Positions 1-6,091 of a stretch of DNA of 6,938 nucleotides are shown here, piece after piece (the first letter of the stretch is position 1; the number at the start of each line of letters is the position of its first letter). The position numbers and the translations under genes were made by a program. A model generated the notes under the pieces. That model ran no database searches. It was not told the origin of the DNA and was given only the letters and a program-made list of their open reading frames with translations. The stretch is from Thermoleophilia bacterium (GTDB lineage Bacteria > Actinomycetota > Thermoleophilia > Gaiellales > Gaiellaceae). The stretch is taken from NCBI GenBank assembly GCA_014534295.1, contig JACVRU010000099.1:1-6938 (forward strand), in the 5' to 3' direction.

Positions 1-378
1 GCGCTGCTGGGCGGCTGGCCGCTGCTCGCGGTGCCACTGGCGCCGCCGGCGCAGGCGATCCCCTTCGTCGTCGCGGCCGTCGCCGTGCAGGGCTTCGCGG
101 TCGTCGTCTTCAACGTTACCGCGATCAGCCTCTTCCAGGCGATCACGCCGGACCGGCTGCTCGGGCGGATGAACGCGTCGCGGCGGTTCGTCGTCTGGGG
201 CGTGATCCCGCTCGGCCAGCTCTCCAGCGGCGGCCTGGCCGCGTGGGTCGGGCTGCGCCCGACGCTGCTCGTCGGCGCGATCGGCTCCTCGCTCGCCTTC
301 CTCCCGCTCCTGCTGTCGCGCGTGCGATCGTTGCGGGCCGTGCCCGACGAGGAGCCCGCGCTTGAGCCTGTGGCGTAA
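1..378 (+). CDS. MFS transporter, C-terminal fragment (5' end outside window)
   Basis: This frame is open from the first base, so only the last 125 residues of a transporter are visible and the GTG at 31 is an internal valine, not a start. The fragment holds hydrophobic helices around residues 17-40 and 62-105 and a cytoplasmic loop with TPDRLLGR followed by ASRR, typical of the C-terminal half of major facilitator exporters of the MFS_3/enterobactin-exporter (EntS-like) type. It aligns without gaps to the C-terminus of the next gene at about 60% identity (my hand count), so the two are tandem paralogues. The ending, DEEPALEPVA, overlaps the next start by 17 bases and encodes that gene's Shine-Dalgarno sequence, so the two are probably translationally coupled. 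It is likely an inner-membrane proton-driven drug or metabolite exporter; the substrate is unknown. Confidence 0.85.
   Translation, partial: ALLGGWPLLAVPLAPPAQAIPFVVAAVAVQGFAVVVFNVTAISLFQAITPDRLLGRMNASRRFVVWGVIPLGQLSSGGLAAWVGLRPTLLVGAIGSSLAFLPLLLSRVRSLRAVPDEEPALEPVA
349..354 (+). promoter_or_regulatory. Ribosome binding site deciding a TTG start
   Basis: GAGGAG lies 7 bases before the TTG at 362, inside the last codons of the upstream transporter where it encodes Glu-Glu. The good spacing, together with a protein N-terminus that matches MFS family architecture from this point, supports the unusual TTG start. Confidence 0.65.
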
Positions 379-1621
379 CGGCGACTTCCTGCGCCTCTGG
401 TCGGCGCAGACGATCAGCCAGCTCGGCTCGCAGATCACGCTGCTGGCCCTCCCGCTCGCTGCGATCATCGTGCTCGACGCGAGCGCCTTTCAGGTTGCCG
501 CGCTCGGCGCCGTCGAGTGGCTGCCGTGGCTGCTGTTCAGCCTGCCGGCCGGCGCCTGGGTCGATCGCCTGCCCCGCCGCGAGGTGCTCGTCGTCACCGA
601 CCTCGGGCGCGCCGTGGCGCTCCTGTCGATCCCGCTCGCCTACGCGCTCGACGCGCTGACGCTGTGGCAGCTCTACGGCGTCGGCTTCCTCGTCGGCGTC
701 CTGACCGTCTTCTTCGACGTGGCCTACGTCGCCTACCTGCCCTCGCTCGTCGAGCGGCGCCAGCTCGGCGAGGCCAATGCGAGGCTCGAGACGACGCGCT
801 CGGCGGCCCAGCTCGGAGGCCCGGGTCTCGCCGGGCTGCTCGTCCAGCTCTTCAGCGCCCCAGTGGCCATCCTCGCCGACGCGGTCAGCTTCGTCCTCTC
901 GGCGCTCTTCCTCTTCCGGATCCGCGGCCGGGAGGAGGTCCGTGAGCGCGGGGCCGGCACGCGGCTGGTTGCCGAGGTCGGGGAGGGGATCGGCTTCGTG
1001 CTCGGGCATCCCTACATGCGGCCGAGCATGGGCTTCGTGGCCACCTCGAACTTCTTCTACAACGTCATGTTCTCGATCTTCCTCGTCTACGCCGTGAGGT
1101 CGCTCGACCTCGATCCGGCGAAGATCGGCCTCGTCTTCGCGCTCGGCAACATCGGCGTGCTCGCCGGAGCCCTGCTCGCGACGCGCGTCGGCGCGCTCCT
1201 CGGCGTCGGCCCGACCATCGTCGTGACCGCGTTCATGCTCGGCTGGCCGACACTGCTGATCCCGGCCGCACCCGCCGACTACGCGATCCCGATCTTCGTC
1301 GCCGTCCTCGCCGTCGTCGGCTTCTGCGGCGTCGTCACGAACGTCCTCGGCATCTCCCTCTTCCAGGCGACGACGCCCGACCGCCTCCAAGGGCGGGCGG
1401 CGGCCTCGCGGCGGCTCGTGAACCTGGGCGTCATCCCCCTCGGCTCCCTTGCGGGCGGCGGGCTCGCGTCGACGATCGGTCTGCGCGAGACGCTGTGGGT
1501 GGGCGCTGTCGGCGCCACGCTCGCCTTCCTGCCGCTGCTCTTCTCCCCGATCCGGCACGTCCGGGAGGTGCCGGAGGAGGAGCCCGAGATCAGCCTCCCG
1601 GGCCCAGTTCCAATCGCATGA
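362..1621 (+). CDS. MFS transporter (MFS_3/EntS-like exporter)
   Basis: A complete 419-residue protein, the usual length for a 12-helix major facilitator. The N-terminus (LWRNGDFLRLWSAQTISQLG, residues 3-22) is the standard first helix of MFS_3-type exporters. The loop between helices 2 and 3 carries motif A as GAWVDRLPRR (about residues 64-73), with the conserved Asp-Arg. A central charged loop lies near residues 187-205, and the C-terminal half has the TPDRLQGR...ASRR loop near 338-351. The TTG start is chosen because GAGGAG sits 7 bases upstream and because it preserves the family N-terminus. The gene overlaps the preceding paralogue by 17 bases and its 3' end overlaps the convergent acetyltransferase gene by 32 bases. 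It probably exports a small molecule across the inner membrane by proton antiport; the substrate cannot be read from sequence. A macrolide-efflux or siderophore-exporter label would be over-specific. Confidence 0.92.
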   Translation: MSLWRNGDFLRLWSAQTISQLGSQITLLALPLAAIIVLDASAFQVAALGAVEWLPWLLFSLPAGAWVDRLPRREVLVVTDLGRAVALLSIPLAYALDALTLWQLYGVGFLVGVLTVFFDVAYVAYLPSLVERRQLGEANARLETTRSAAQLGGPGLAGLLVQLFSAPVAILADAVSFVLSALFLFRIRGREEVRERGAGTRLVAEVGEGIGFVLGHPYMRPSMGFVATSNFFYNVMFSIFLVYAVRSLDLDPAKIGLVFALGNIGVLAGALLATRVGALLGVGPTIVVTAFMLGWPTLLIPAAPADYAIPIFVAVLAVVGFCGVVTNVLGISLFQATTPDRLQGRAAASRRLVNLGVIPLGSLAGGGLASTIGLRETLWVGAVGATLAFLPLLFSPIRHVREVPEEEPEISLPGPVPIA

Positions 1622-2171
1622 GCCAGCGCGGGAGGTGGTCGCTCCTGGCATCGGTCTCGACGAGGCGGCGGAAGCCGGCCCGCTCGAACATTCCCGCCGT
1701 GCCGACGTACGCGGCGGTGCCGTGGATGCGGCGCCCGCCGGTGTCGACCGGGTAGGCCTCGAGGGCGGGCGCCCCCTGCTCGCGCGCGTAACCGATCACA
1801 CCCTCGAGCAGCGCCCGTCCGAGACCCTGGCGGCGGTAGCCGACGCGGACGGTGAAGCAATAGATCGACCAGACGGGGACGTCGTCGACCTTCGGGATCG
1901 TCCGCGAGCGGACGAGCCTGCCGATCCGGTCCCGCGGCCCGAAGCCGACCCAGCCCGCGGCGTCTGCCTCCACGTAGGCGAGCAGTCCGGGCGCCGGCGT
2001 CTCGGCCAGCTGCGCCTTGAGCGCCGCGTGCCGCTCCTCCCGGCTCGCCCGGCCGTACTCCCCGGAGGTCATCCGCCAGTACTGGCACGTGCAGGCGGGA
2101 TTGATCACCGCGACGACGTCGTCGAAGCGGGCGGGCGTGGCCGGGACTACGGTTGGCTGAGCCGCGTCCAC
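1590..2171 (-). CDS. GNAT family N-acetyltransferase
   Basis: A 193-residue protein read from a GTG at 2171. The acetyl-CoA pyrophosphate-binding motif A is clear: beta-4 ending VWSIYCFTVRV (about 100-110), then RRQGLGRALL (113-122), which fits Q/R-x-x-G-x-G/A. The later strand ALEAYPVD (136-143) and the MFERAGFRRL segment (161-170) complete the GNAT fold. The N-terminal region has CTCQYWRM (27-34), a Cys-x-Cys-x-Tyr-Trp feature I associate with a group of actinobacterial GNATs of unknown substrate. GTG at 2171 is the first usable start after the family N-terminus would be expected, but no strong Shine-Dalgarno precedes it. The gene overlaps the end of the DMFase-like gene by 25 bases, which favours translational coupling as the last gene of the minus-strand series. 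Its 3' end runs 32 bases into the convergent transporter gene. It would transfer acetyl from acetyl-CoA to an amine; the acceptor is unknown. Confidence 0.88.
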   Translation of the reverse strand: MDAAQPTVVPATPARFDDVVAVINPACTCQYWRMTSGEYGRASREERHAALKAQLAETPAPGLLAYVEADAAGWVGFGPRDRIGRLVRSRTIPKVDDVPVWSIYCFTVRVGYRRQGLGRALLEGVIGYAREQGAPALEAYPVDTGGRRIHGTAAYVGTAGMFERAGFRRLVETDARSDHLPRWLMRLELGPGG

Positions 2172-3748
2172 AGATTCGAGAGTATGCGGCCCACGGGCTT
2201 GAAGCGCGCGCGCCCTCCGAAGTCGAGCGTCCCTGCGGCGAAGACCTTCGCGCCGGCCGCCGTCTCGTAGTAGGTCATCTGGGCCGTGTAGCCCGGCCCG
2301 TAGATCTCCGGCACCTCGGCTAGCACGATCGTCCCCCGCGGCGAGCGCCTGGTCGTCGCGTCGATCTCGATCCCGAAGCCCAGGTGGGTGTGGCCGAACG
2401 TCGCGCCTTCGACGAGGCCGGTCCCCTCCCAGAGCCAGGGCGCCCTCGCCGCCGAGCGGACGACGTAGAGGCCCTTGCGCCTGCCCTGGTCGTTGGCCAG
2501 GTACTGGACGCCGATCAGCGCGGCCTCGGGCCGCTCGAGGTCGCGCCACTGGCGTGTCTTGCGCAGGATCCGACCGCGGCGGTCGACGTGCCAGAAGAAG
2601 TTGTTCGCCGAGAGGAACATCAGGTTGCCGCCGAGGTCGCGATAGCGCTCGATGACCTCGAACTCCTTCTTCGTCACGTACTCCGTGTGGCCGGGGAAGA
2701 CGATCAGGTCGTAGGCCGCCGCCAGGGTGTCGCCCGTGCGCGCCCGCTCGAGGTCGTCCTCGGCGAGGTAGTCGACCTCGCGGCCCGTCTGGTGCAGCCA
2801 GCGCAGGAAGCCGACGTCGTAGGCGCGGTACTTCGGCGGCACGCCTCGGTCGAGGTAGGCGCGGCCGAGGCGGACGGGGATAGACGCGTCGCCGGCGTAC
2901 CACGTGTCGCCCCAGCCGTCGCCGTCCTCGTCGCGGAAGTTGTACGCCTGCCACGTGTTCGTCGGCAGCACCACGGCAGCCCGGCTCGTGCCGAGTCGGG
3001 CCGGCCGGAGGACGAACGGGGCGTAGCCGACACGCCCGTCGTCGGCGGTCAGGCGGGCGAAGTAGAGGCCGCTCGGGAGGTCCGGGATCCGGAGCCGGAC
3101 GCGGCGCGGGCCGTGCCGCCAGCGCCGCCACGGCAGTGTCCTCGGCTCCGAGACGGGCTCCCCGTTCATCACGTTGCGGGCAGTCGTCGGCACCCGCTCC
3201 GGGCCGGCGCGGAAGAGCTGCAACGTCAGCCGGCCCGCGTCGGTCTCGATCCGGAGGCCGGCGTTCTGCCCCGGCGCATAGCTCGCGCGCTCGAAGCCCG
3301 CCTCCACGCCGAGCACGCGCACGACGGGCGTCCGGCGAGCGCCGTGCCTCAGCTCCCGGGCCGAGCCCGCCGCGAGGACGGTGCGGTTGCCCGCGCGGTC
3401 GACCGCGGCCAGCGTGACGACGTAGGTGCGCGCCGGGATGCCCTGCGGGGCCCAGTGCACGCGGTGCCGGCCCTTCCCCAAGTCGGCGGTGCGGCGCCAG
3501 ACGACCTCGGGGCGTCGCAGCGTCTTGGAGACCGTGACGCGGACGCGCGCCGGCTCGGCGAGCCTGAACGCGATCGTCGCGCGCTCCCGGATGCCGTCGC
3601 CGTTGGGGCTGATCGTGGCGAGGAGGAGGCGGTCGCCCGCGAACGGCCGCCCGTCCGCCCGCACCTGGAAGCCGCTGACAGCCGGGGGAGTCCGGTCGGG
3701 AGCGCTCGGGACGAGGGCCAGTAGGAGCAGCGCGAGGAGGGGCCGCAT
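2147..3748 (-). CDS. Secreted N,N-dimethylformamidase beta-subunit-like protein with FlgD-type Ig domain
   Basis: A 533-residue protein from an ATG. Residues 1-16 form a short signal peptide (Arg2, Leu/Ala-rich core, probable cleavage after PSA). Residues ~40-125 look like a FlgD/CHU-type Ig domain: SPNGDG at 47-52, then a GTYVV-like strand and VDRAGN at 116-121. A second beta-sandwich (~140-250) ends SGLYFARL. The C-terminal catalytic-type domain (~255-515) carries DMFase hallmarks: TNTWQAYN (263-270), DEDGDGWGD (273-281), YDLIVFPGHTEY (346-357) and GGNLMFLSANNFFW (373-386). The characterised Paracoccus enzyme has a Tyr-Tyr-Glu mononuclear iron site, which I recall as Tyr399/Tyr440/Glu521. 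By motif and spacing the equivalents here would be Tyr229, Tyr269 and Glu356, so the site appears intact (inference). The acidic loop at 273-281 also resembles an EF-hand calcium loop. The protein probably acts outside the membrane on an amide bond. DMF itself is unlikely to be the natural substrate, and no small alpha subunit is encoded here. The ATG has only a weak ribosome site. Confidence 0.82.
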   Translation of the reverse strand: MRPLLALLLLALVPSAPDRTPPAVSGFQVRADGRPFAGDRLLLATISPNGDGIRERATIAFRLAEPARVRVTVSKTLRRPEVVWRRTADLGKGRHRVHWAPQGIPARTYVVTLAAVDRAGNRTVLAAGSARELRHGARRTPVVRVLGVEAGFERASYAPGQNAGLRIETDAGRLTLQLFRAGPERVPTTARNVMNGEPVSEPRTLPWRRWRHGPRRVRLRIPDLPSGLYFARLTADDGRVGYAPFVLRPARLGTSRAAVVLPTNTWQAYNFRDEDGDGWGDTWYAGDASIPVRLGRAYLDRGVPPKYRAYDVGFLRWLHQTGREVDYLAEDDLERARTGDTLAAAYDLIVFPGHTEYVTKKEFEVIERYRDLGGNLMFLSANNFFWHVDRRGRILRKTRQWRDLERPEAALIGVQYLANDQGRRKGLYVVRSAARAPWLWEGTGLVEGATFGHTHLGFGIEIDATTRRSPRGTIVLAEVPEIYGPGYTAQMTYYETAAGAKVFAAGTLDFGGRARFKPVGRILSNLWTRLSQP

Positions 3749-3784
3749 CGCGTGCGGACCTATACCCGGCGGACCGGTCGACGC

Positions 3785-4240
3785 CTAGGCCTGCTCCTCC
3801 TCCGTCTCGGTCAGGCGGGCGAAGCCCGCCTGCAGGAAGTCGTTCAGCCCGCCGGCGGCGAGCGTCCAGGTGAGGATGCGCCCGAACCGCGGGGCGAGAA
3901 CCTGCGTCCAGGTGAGGCCGGCCGCGGCCCACGTCCCGGCGCAGCGGCTGCACGTGACCAGCTCGCCGATCGCCTGCTCCATGCCGCCGGCCTTGGGCCG
4001 CTCCCCGCCGTGATGCGCATGCCCGCGGACGAAGGGCTCGCGGATGAAGCTCGTCACCTCGTCGTGGGAGATCGTGCGGGCGGCCTTGAACGTCGCGGCC
4101 GCGAGGACGGCGAGGTCGAGCGTCGTGTGGCATTGCGGGTCACGGTCGTGCCGGCGGGCGAGCCAGCCGGCCAGGCCGAGCGCGCCCACGAACGAGCCCA
4201 TGATGGCCGCGTAGCTGGCGTACGGGGGGCTCTCCGCCAC
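3785..4240 (-). CDS. DUF1360 family membrane protein
   Basis: A 151-residue protein matching the DUF1360 pattern as I know it. It has an N-terminal membrane helix (~10-28), a second hydrophobic segment (LDLAVLAAATFKAAR, 41-55), then TSFIREPF (63-70), a short His/Gly-rich stretch, and IGELVTCSRCAGTW (91-104) with a CxxC pair at Cys97/Cys100. A last hydrophobic segment leads to NDFLQ (133-137). The family's biochemical role is not established; a sporulation-linked member exists in Bacillus. The CxxC could bind metal or be redox active, but that is speculation. The gene starts with GTG 10 bases after the tetR stop and ends 36 bases before the DMFase-like gene, so it is probably the second gene of an operon. 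A small integral inner-membrane protein is the safest description. Confidence 0.82.
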   Translation of the reverse strand: MAESPPYASYAAIMGSFVGALGLAGWLARRHDRDPQCHTTLDLAVLAAATFKAARTISHDEVTSFIREPFVRGHAHHGGERPKAGGMEQAIGELVTCSRCAGTWAAAGLTWTQVLAPRFGRILTWTLAAGGLNDFLQAGFARLTETEEEQA

Positions 4241-4253
4241 CTCCGGCCCTTTA
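4238..4253 (-). promoter_or_regulatory. Overlapping stop/Shine-Dalgarno/start junction between tetR and the DUF1360 gene
   Basis: On the minus strand the tetR stop reads TAAAGGG, whose AAAGGG lies 6 bases before the GTG start and can serve as a modest Shine-Dalgarno sequence. A stronger anti-SD match, GGAGGTG, lies across the start codon itself (4238-4244), too close to initiate at that GTG. The next in-frame ATG (4199-4201) has no ribosome site at useful spacing, so GTG at 4240 is kept. The arrangement suggests translational coupling. Confidence 0.45.
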
Positions 4254-4814
4254 CCGCGGGCGGCGGGGCGCTACACCCGTCTGGACGAGCTCGAACAGCT
4301 CGTCCAGGTCGGGGAGCGGATCGGCCACGGTCACACGCAGTGCGAGGCCGTTGGCGACGATCCCGAGGAAGATCCCGACCGTCTCGAGCGGCACGTCGTC
4401 GCGGAGCCCCTGCGCGCGCAGCCGCTCCATGCGGTCGGGCCGCGTCTCGGCGAGACGCCGGTCCTGCTCCTGCGCGCGCCGCTTGAACTCGTTGTCGGTA
4501 CGGAAGCGCCGGATCGCCTCCAGCTGGACGGCGAGCCAGTCCGCGTCTGCCCGGACGATCTCGTCAAGCAGCGCCCGGAAGCCGCGGTCGAGCCAGATCT
4601 CCGTGTACTCCAGCGATGTCTGCTCGACGACGGCGAGGAAGAGGTCGGCCTTGCTCTCGAAGTAGTTGAAGATCGCCCCGCGGGAGAGGCCTATCTCCGC
4701 CTCGAGGCGCGCGACGGTCGCTCCCTCGTAGCCCTCACGGGCGAAGCACCGTCGCGCGCCGGCGACGATCTCGGCCCGCCGCTCGGCCTTGCGCTCGTGC
4801 GAGATCTTCGGCAT
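4251..4814 (-). CDS. TetR/AcrR family transcriptional repressor
   Basis: A 187-residue protein of normal TetR length. The N-terminal DNA-binding domain is canonical: RRAEIVAGARRCFAREGYEG (12-31), then a helix-turn-helix ATVARLEAEIGLSRGAIFNY (32-51) followed by FESKADLF (52-59), the strongly conserved end of TetR helix 4. The C-terminal half (~65-187) is the variable helical ligand-binding and dimerisation domain, including ETVGIFLGIVANGLALRV (144-161). It is divergently transcribed from an MFS exporter across 56 bases, the classic arrangement for a repressor that controls its exporter and itself. The shared gap contains a palindrome inside the exporter promoter. The inducing ligand is unknown. 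The ATG at 4814 has little Shine-Dalgarno signal. It is the first gene of a closely spaced minus-strand series, so derepression may also raise the three downstream genes. Confidence 0.93.
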   Translation of the reverse strand: MPKISHERKAERRAEIVAGARRCFAREGYEGATVARLEAEIGLSRGAIFNYFESKADLFLAVVEQTSLEYTEIWLDRGFRALLDEIVRADADWLAVQLEAIRRFRTDNEFKRRAQEQDRRLAETRPDRMERLRAQGLRDDVPLETVGIFLGIVANGLALRVTVADPLPDLDELFELVQTGVAPRRPR

Positions 4815-4833
4815 CCGGGCCGCAGCCTAGCAT

Positions 4834-4862
4834 TTGACAAAACCGTACGGACGTTTTATTAT
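4834..4862 (+). promoter_or_regulatory. Sigma70-type promoter of the divergent MFS exporter, probably leaderless
   Basis: A perfect -35 hexamer TTGACA (4834-4839), a 17-base spacer and a -10 hexamer TATTAT (4857-4862, 5 of 6 to consensus) precede the ATG at 4871. Transcription would start about 4868-4871, on or within a few bases of the ATG, leaving no room for a ribosome site. A leaderless mRNA is therefore predicted, a mode common in actinobacteria. The AT-rich sequence stands out strongly in this GC-rich window. Confidence 0.75.
4839..4857. promoter_or_regulatory. Probable TetR operator
   Basis: AAAACCGTACGGACGTTTT contains the perfect 8-base palindrome CCGTACGG (4843-4850) and outer AAAAC/GTTTT arms in inverted orientation, offset by three bases from the inner centre. 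It fills the spacer between the -35 and -10 of the exporter promoter, so bound repressor would exclude RNA polymerase. Assignment to the adjacent TetR protein is by position; no binding data can be seen here. Confidence 0.6.
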
Positions 4863-4887
4863 TTTGACCCATGCAGAGCAGCGTGAA
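4858..4887 (-). promoter_or_regulatory. Candidate promoter for tetR and the genes after it
   Basis: On the minus strand a weak -35 TTCACG (4882-4887), an 18-base gap and a -10 AATAAT (4858-4863) would start transcription near 4851, about 36 bases before the tetR ATG. The -10 overlaps the exporter's -10 on the other strand, and the start would fall at the palindrome, allowing one operator to control both directions. The -35 is poor, so this is tentative. Confidence 0.35.
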
Positions 4888-6091
4888 CAGGACCGCCGTC
4901 GGCGCGCTCGTGGTCGCGGAGGTCGTCTCCGTCCTCGGCTCCCGCATGACCTACCTCGCGCTGCCGTGGTTCGTGCTCGTGACAACCGGGTCGCCCGGGC
5001 GGATGTCGCTCGTCCTCGCGGCCCAGATCCTGCCCATGGCGCTGCTCGGGATCCCGAGCGGCGCGCTGGTGGAGCGCCTCGGCGGGCGTACGACCATGCT
5101 CCTCTCCGATCTCGCGCGCGCGCCGGTCATGGCGGCCATCCCGGTGCTCTACGCACTGGACGTGCTCACCTTCCCGCTCCTCCTCGGGATCGTCTTCGTG
5201 CTCGGCGCGTTCATGCCGCCGTACTTCGCGGCCCAGCGCGTCGTGCTCCCGGAGCTCGTGGGCGAGGACGAGCGGCTGATGTCGCAGGGGAACAGCCTGA
5301 TCGAGGGCGGCACCGGCCTCGCCGGTCTGGCCGGGCCGGCGCTGGCCGGCGTCCTGATCCCCTTCCTCGGCGCGCCCAACGTTCTCTACGTGGACGCGGC
5401 GACGTTCCTCGTCTCCTTCCTGATCGTCCTCGTGCTCGTGCCGAAGCGGCGGCCCCTTCGCGTGCCCGGCCAGCACGGCGTGCTCGGAGGGCTCCGCTTC
5501 GTGTTCCGCGACCGGCTGCTCGGCCCGATCACCGCGACGGTGATCGGCTTCGGCTTCCTCGGGGCGGCGCTCTCCGCGGCGCTGCCGGTGTTCGCGTACG
5601 ACGCGTTCGACGGGAGCGCGCGGGTCGCGGGTCTCTTCTACGCGTCGCTCGCGGCGGGCGCGGTCGTCGGCAGCGTCGCGGCGGTGCTCGTTCTCCGGCG
5701 GTTCGCCCCGCTGAGGCTCGCGGGCCTGGCGATCCTCGCCTTCGCCGTTCCACTCTGGGCGCTGCCCTTCCACCCGCCCGCCGCGGCGGTGATCGCGGCA
5801 CTGTTCGTCGCGATGGCGTTCACGCCGCTCGTCAACGGCCCGATCTTCGGCGTCCTGACGGCCCGGACGCCCGAGTCGCTGCGCGCGAAGGTGATGACGG
5901 CCGTGATCTCGCTGAACACGCTCGCCGCGCCGCTCGGGTTCCTCGCCGCCGGCCATGCGATCGAGCGCTGGGGGGTGACGCCGGTGTTCGCGGCCGTGCC
6001 CGCCGGGATCAGCGCCCTGGCGCTCGTCTTCGCGTCGATCGCGCTGCGGCACCGCGCGGAGGACGTCGTCGCCGCGCCCGCTCCCGCCTAG
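4871..6091 (+). CDS. MFS transporter (TetR-controlled exporter)
   Basis: A 406-residue, roughly 12-helix major facilitator protein. The first helix begins at about residue 8 (TAVGALVVAEVVSVLGSRMTYLALPWFVL). Motif A between helices 2 and 3 reads GALVERLGGR (64-73), with Glu replacing the usual Asp. A basic central loop (PKRRPLRV, 191-198) separates the two halves, and the tail is Ala/Pro-rich. It belongs to the same broad exporter class as the two transporters at the left edge but is clearly a separate gene, not part of that tandem pair. ATG at 4871 is chosen because it directly follows the promoter and the protein needs no extension. There is no ribosome site, consistent with a leaderless message. 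Its position opposite tetR suggests inducible efflux of a toxic or self-made small molecule that the repressor senses. The 3' end meets the convergent SRPBCC-VOC gene. Confidence 0.93.
   Translation: MQSSVNRTAVGALVVAEVVSVLGSRMTYLALPWFVLVTTGSPGRMSLVLAAQILPMALLGIPSGALVERLGGRTTMLLSDLARAPVMAAIPVLYALDVLTFPLLLGIVFVLGAFMPPYFAAQRVVLPELVGEDERLMSQGNSLIEGGTGLAGLAGPALAGVLIPFLGAPNVLYVDAATFLVSFLIVLVLVPKRRPLRVPGQHGVLGGLRFVFRDRLLGPITATVIGFGFLGAALSAALPVFAYDAFDGSARVAGLFYASLAAGAVVGSVAAVLVLRRFAPLRLAGLAILAFAVPLWALPFHPPAAAVIAALFVAMAFTPLVNGPIFGVLTARTPESLRAKVMTAVISLNTLAAPLGFLAAGHAIERWGVTPVFAAVPAGISALALVFASIALRHRAEDVVAAPAPA

Noticed and set aside
31..378. GTG at 31 as the start of a short 115-residue protein.
   Set aside because: The frame is open and transporter-like from base 1 and aligns with the downstream paralogue upstream of the GTG, so this is the tail of a longer gene.
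143..1651. A 502-codon minus-strand open frame opposite the first two transporters.
   Set aside because: It is Glu/Asp/Arg-rich low-complexity sequence antisense to two well-supported MFS genes; it is a compositional shadow.
2384..3724. A 446-codon plus-strand open frame opposite the DMFase-like gene.
   Set aside because: Its composition is dominated by Arg, Ala, Val and Glu with no recognisable motif, while the opposite strand carries clear family motifs.
2172..4133. A very long minus-strand open frame (1590-4133) that continues upstream of the GNAT gene.
   Set aside because: Only its last 193 codons look like protein. The rest is Arg/Pro-rich and lies out of frame under the DMFase-like and DUF1360 genes, as expected from stop-poor GC-rich DNA.
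4843..4850. CCGTACGG palindrome as a recombination or attachment site.
   Set aside because: It is a lone site in a promoter spacer beside a TetR gene, with no integrase, second copy or element boundary in view.
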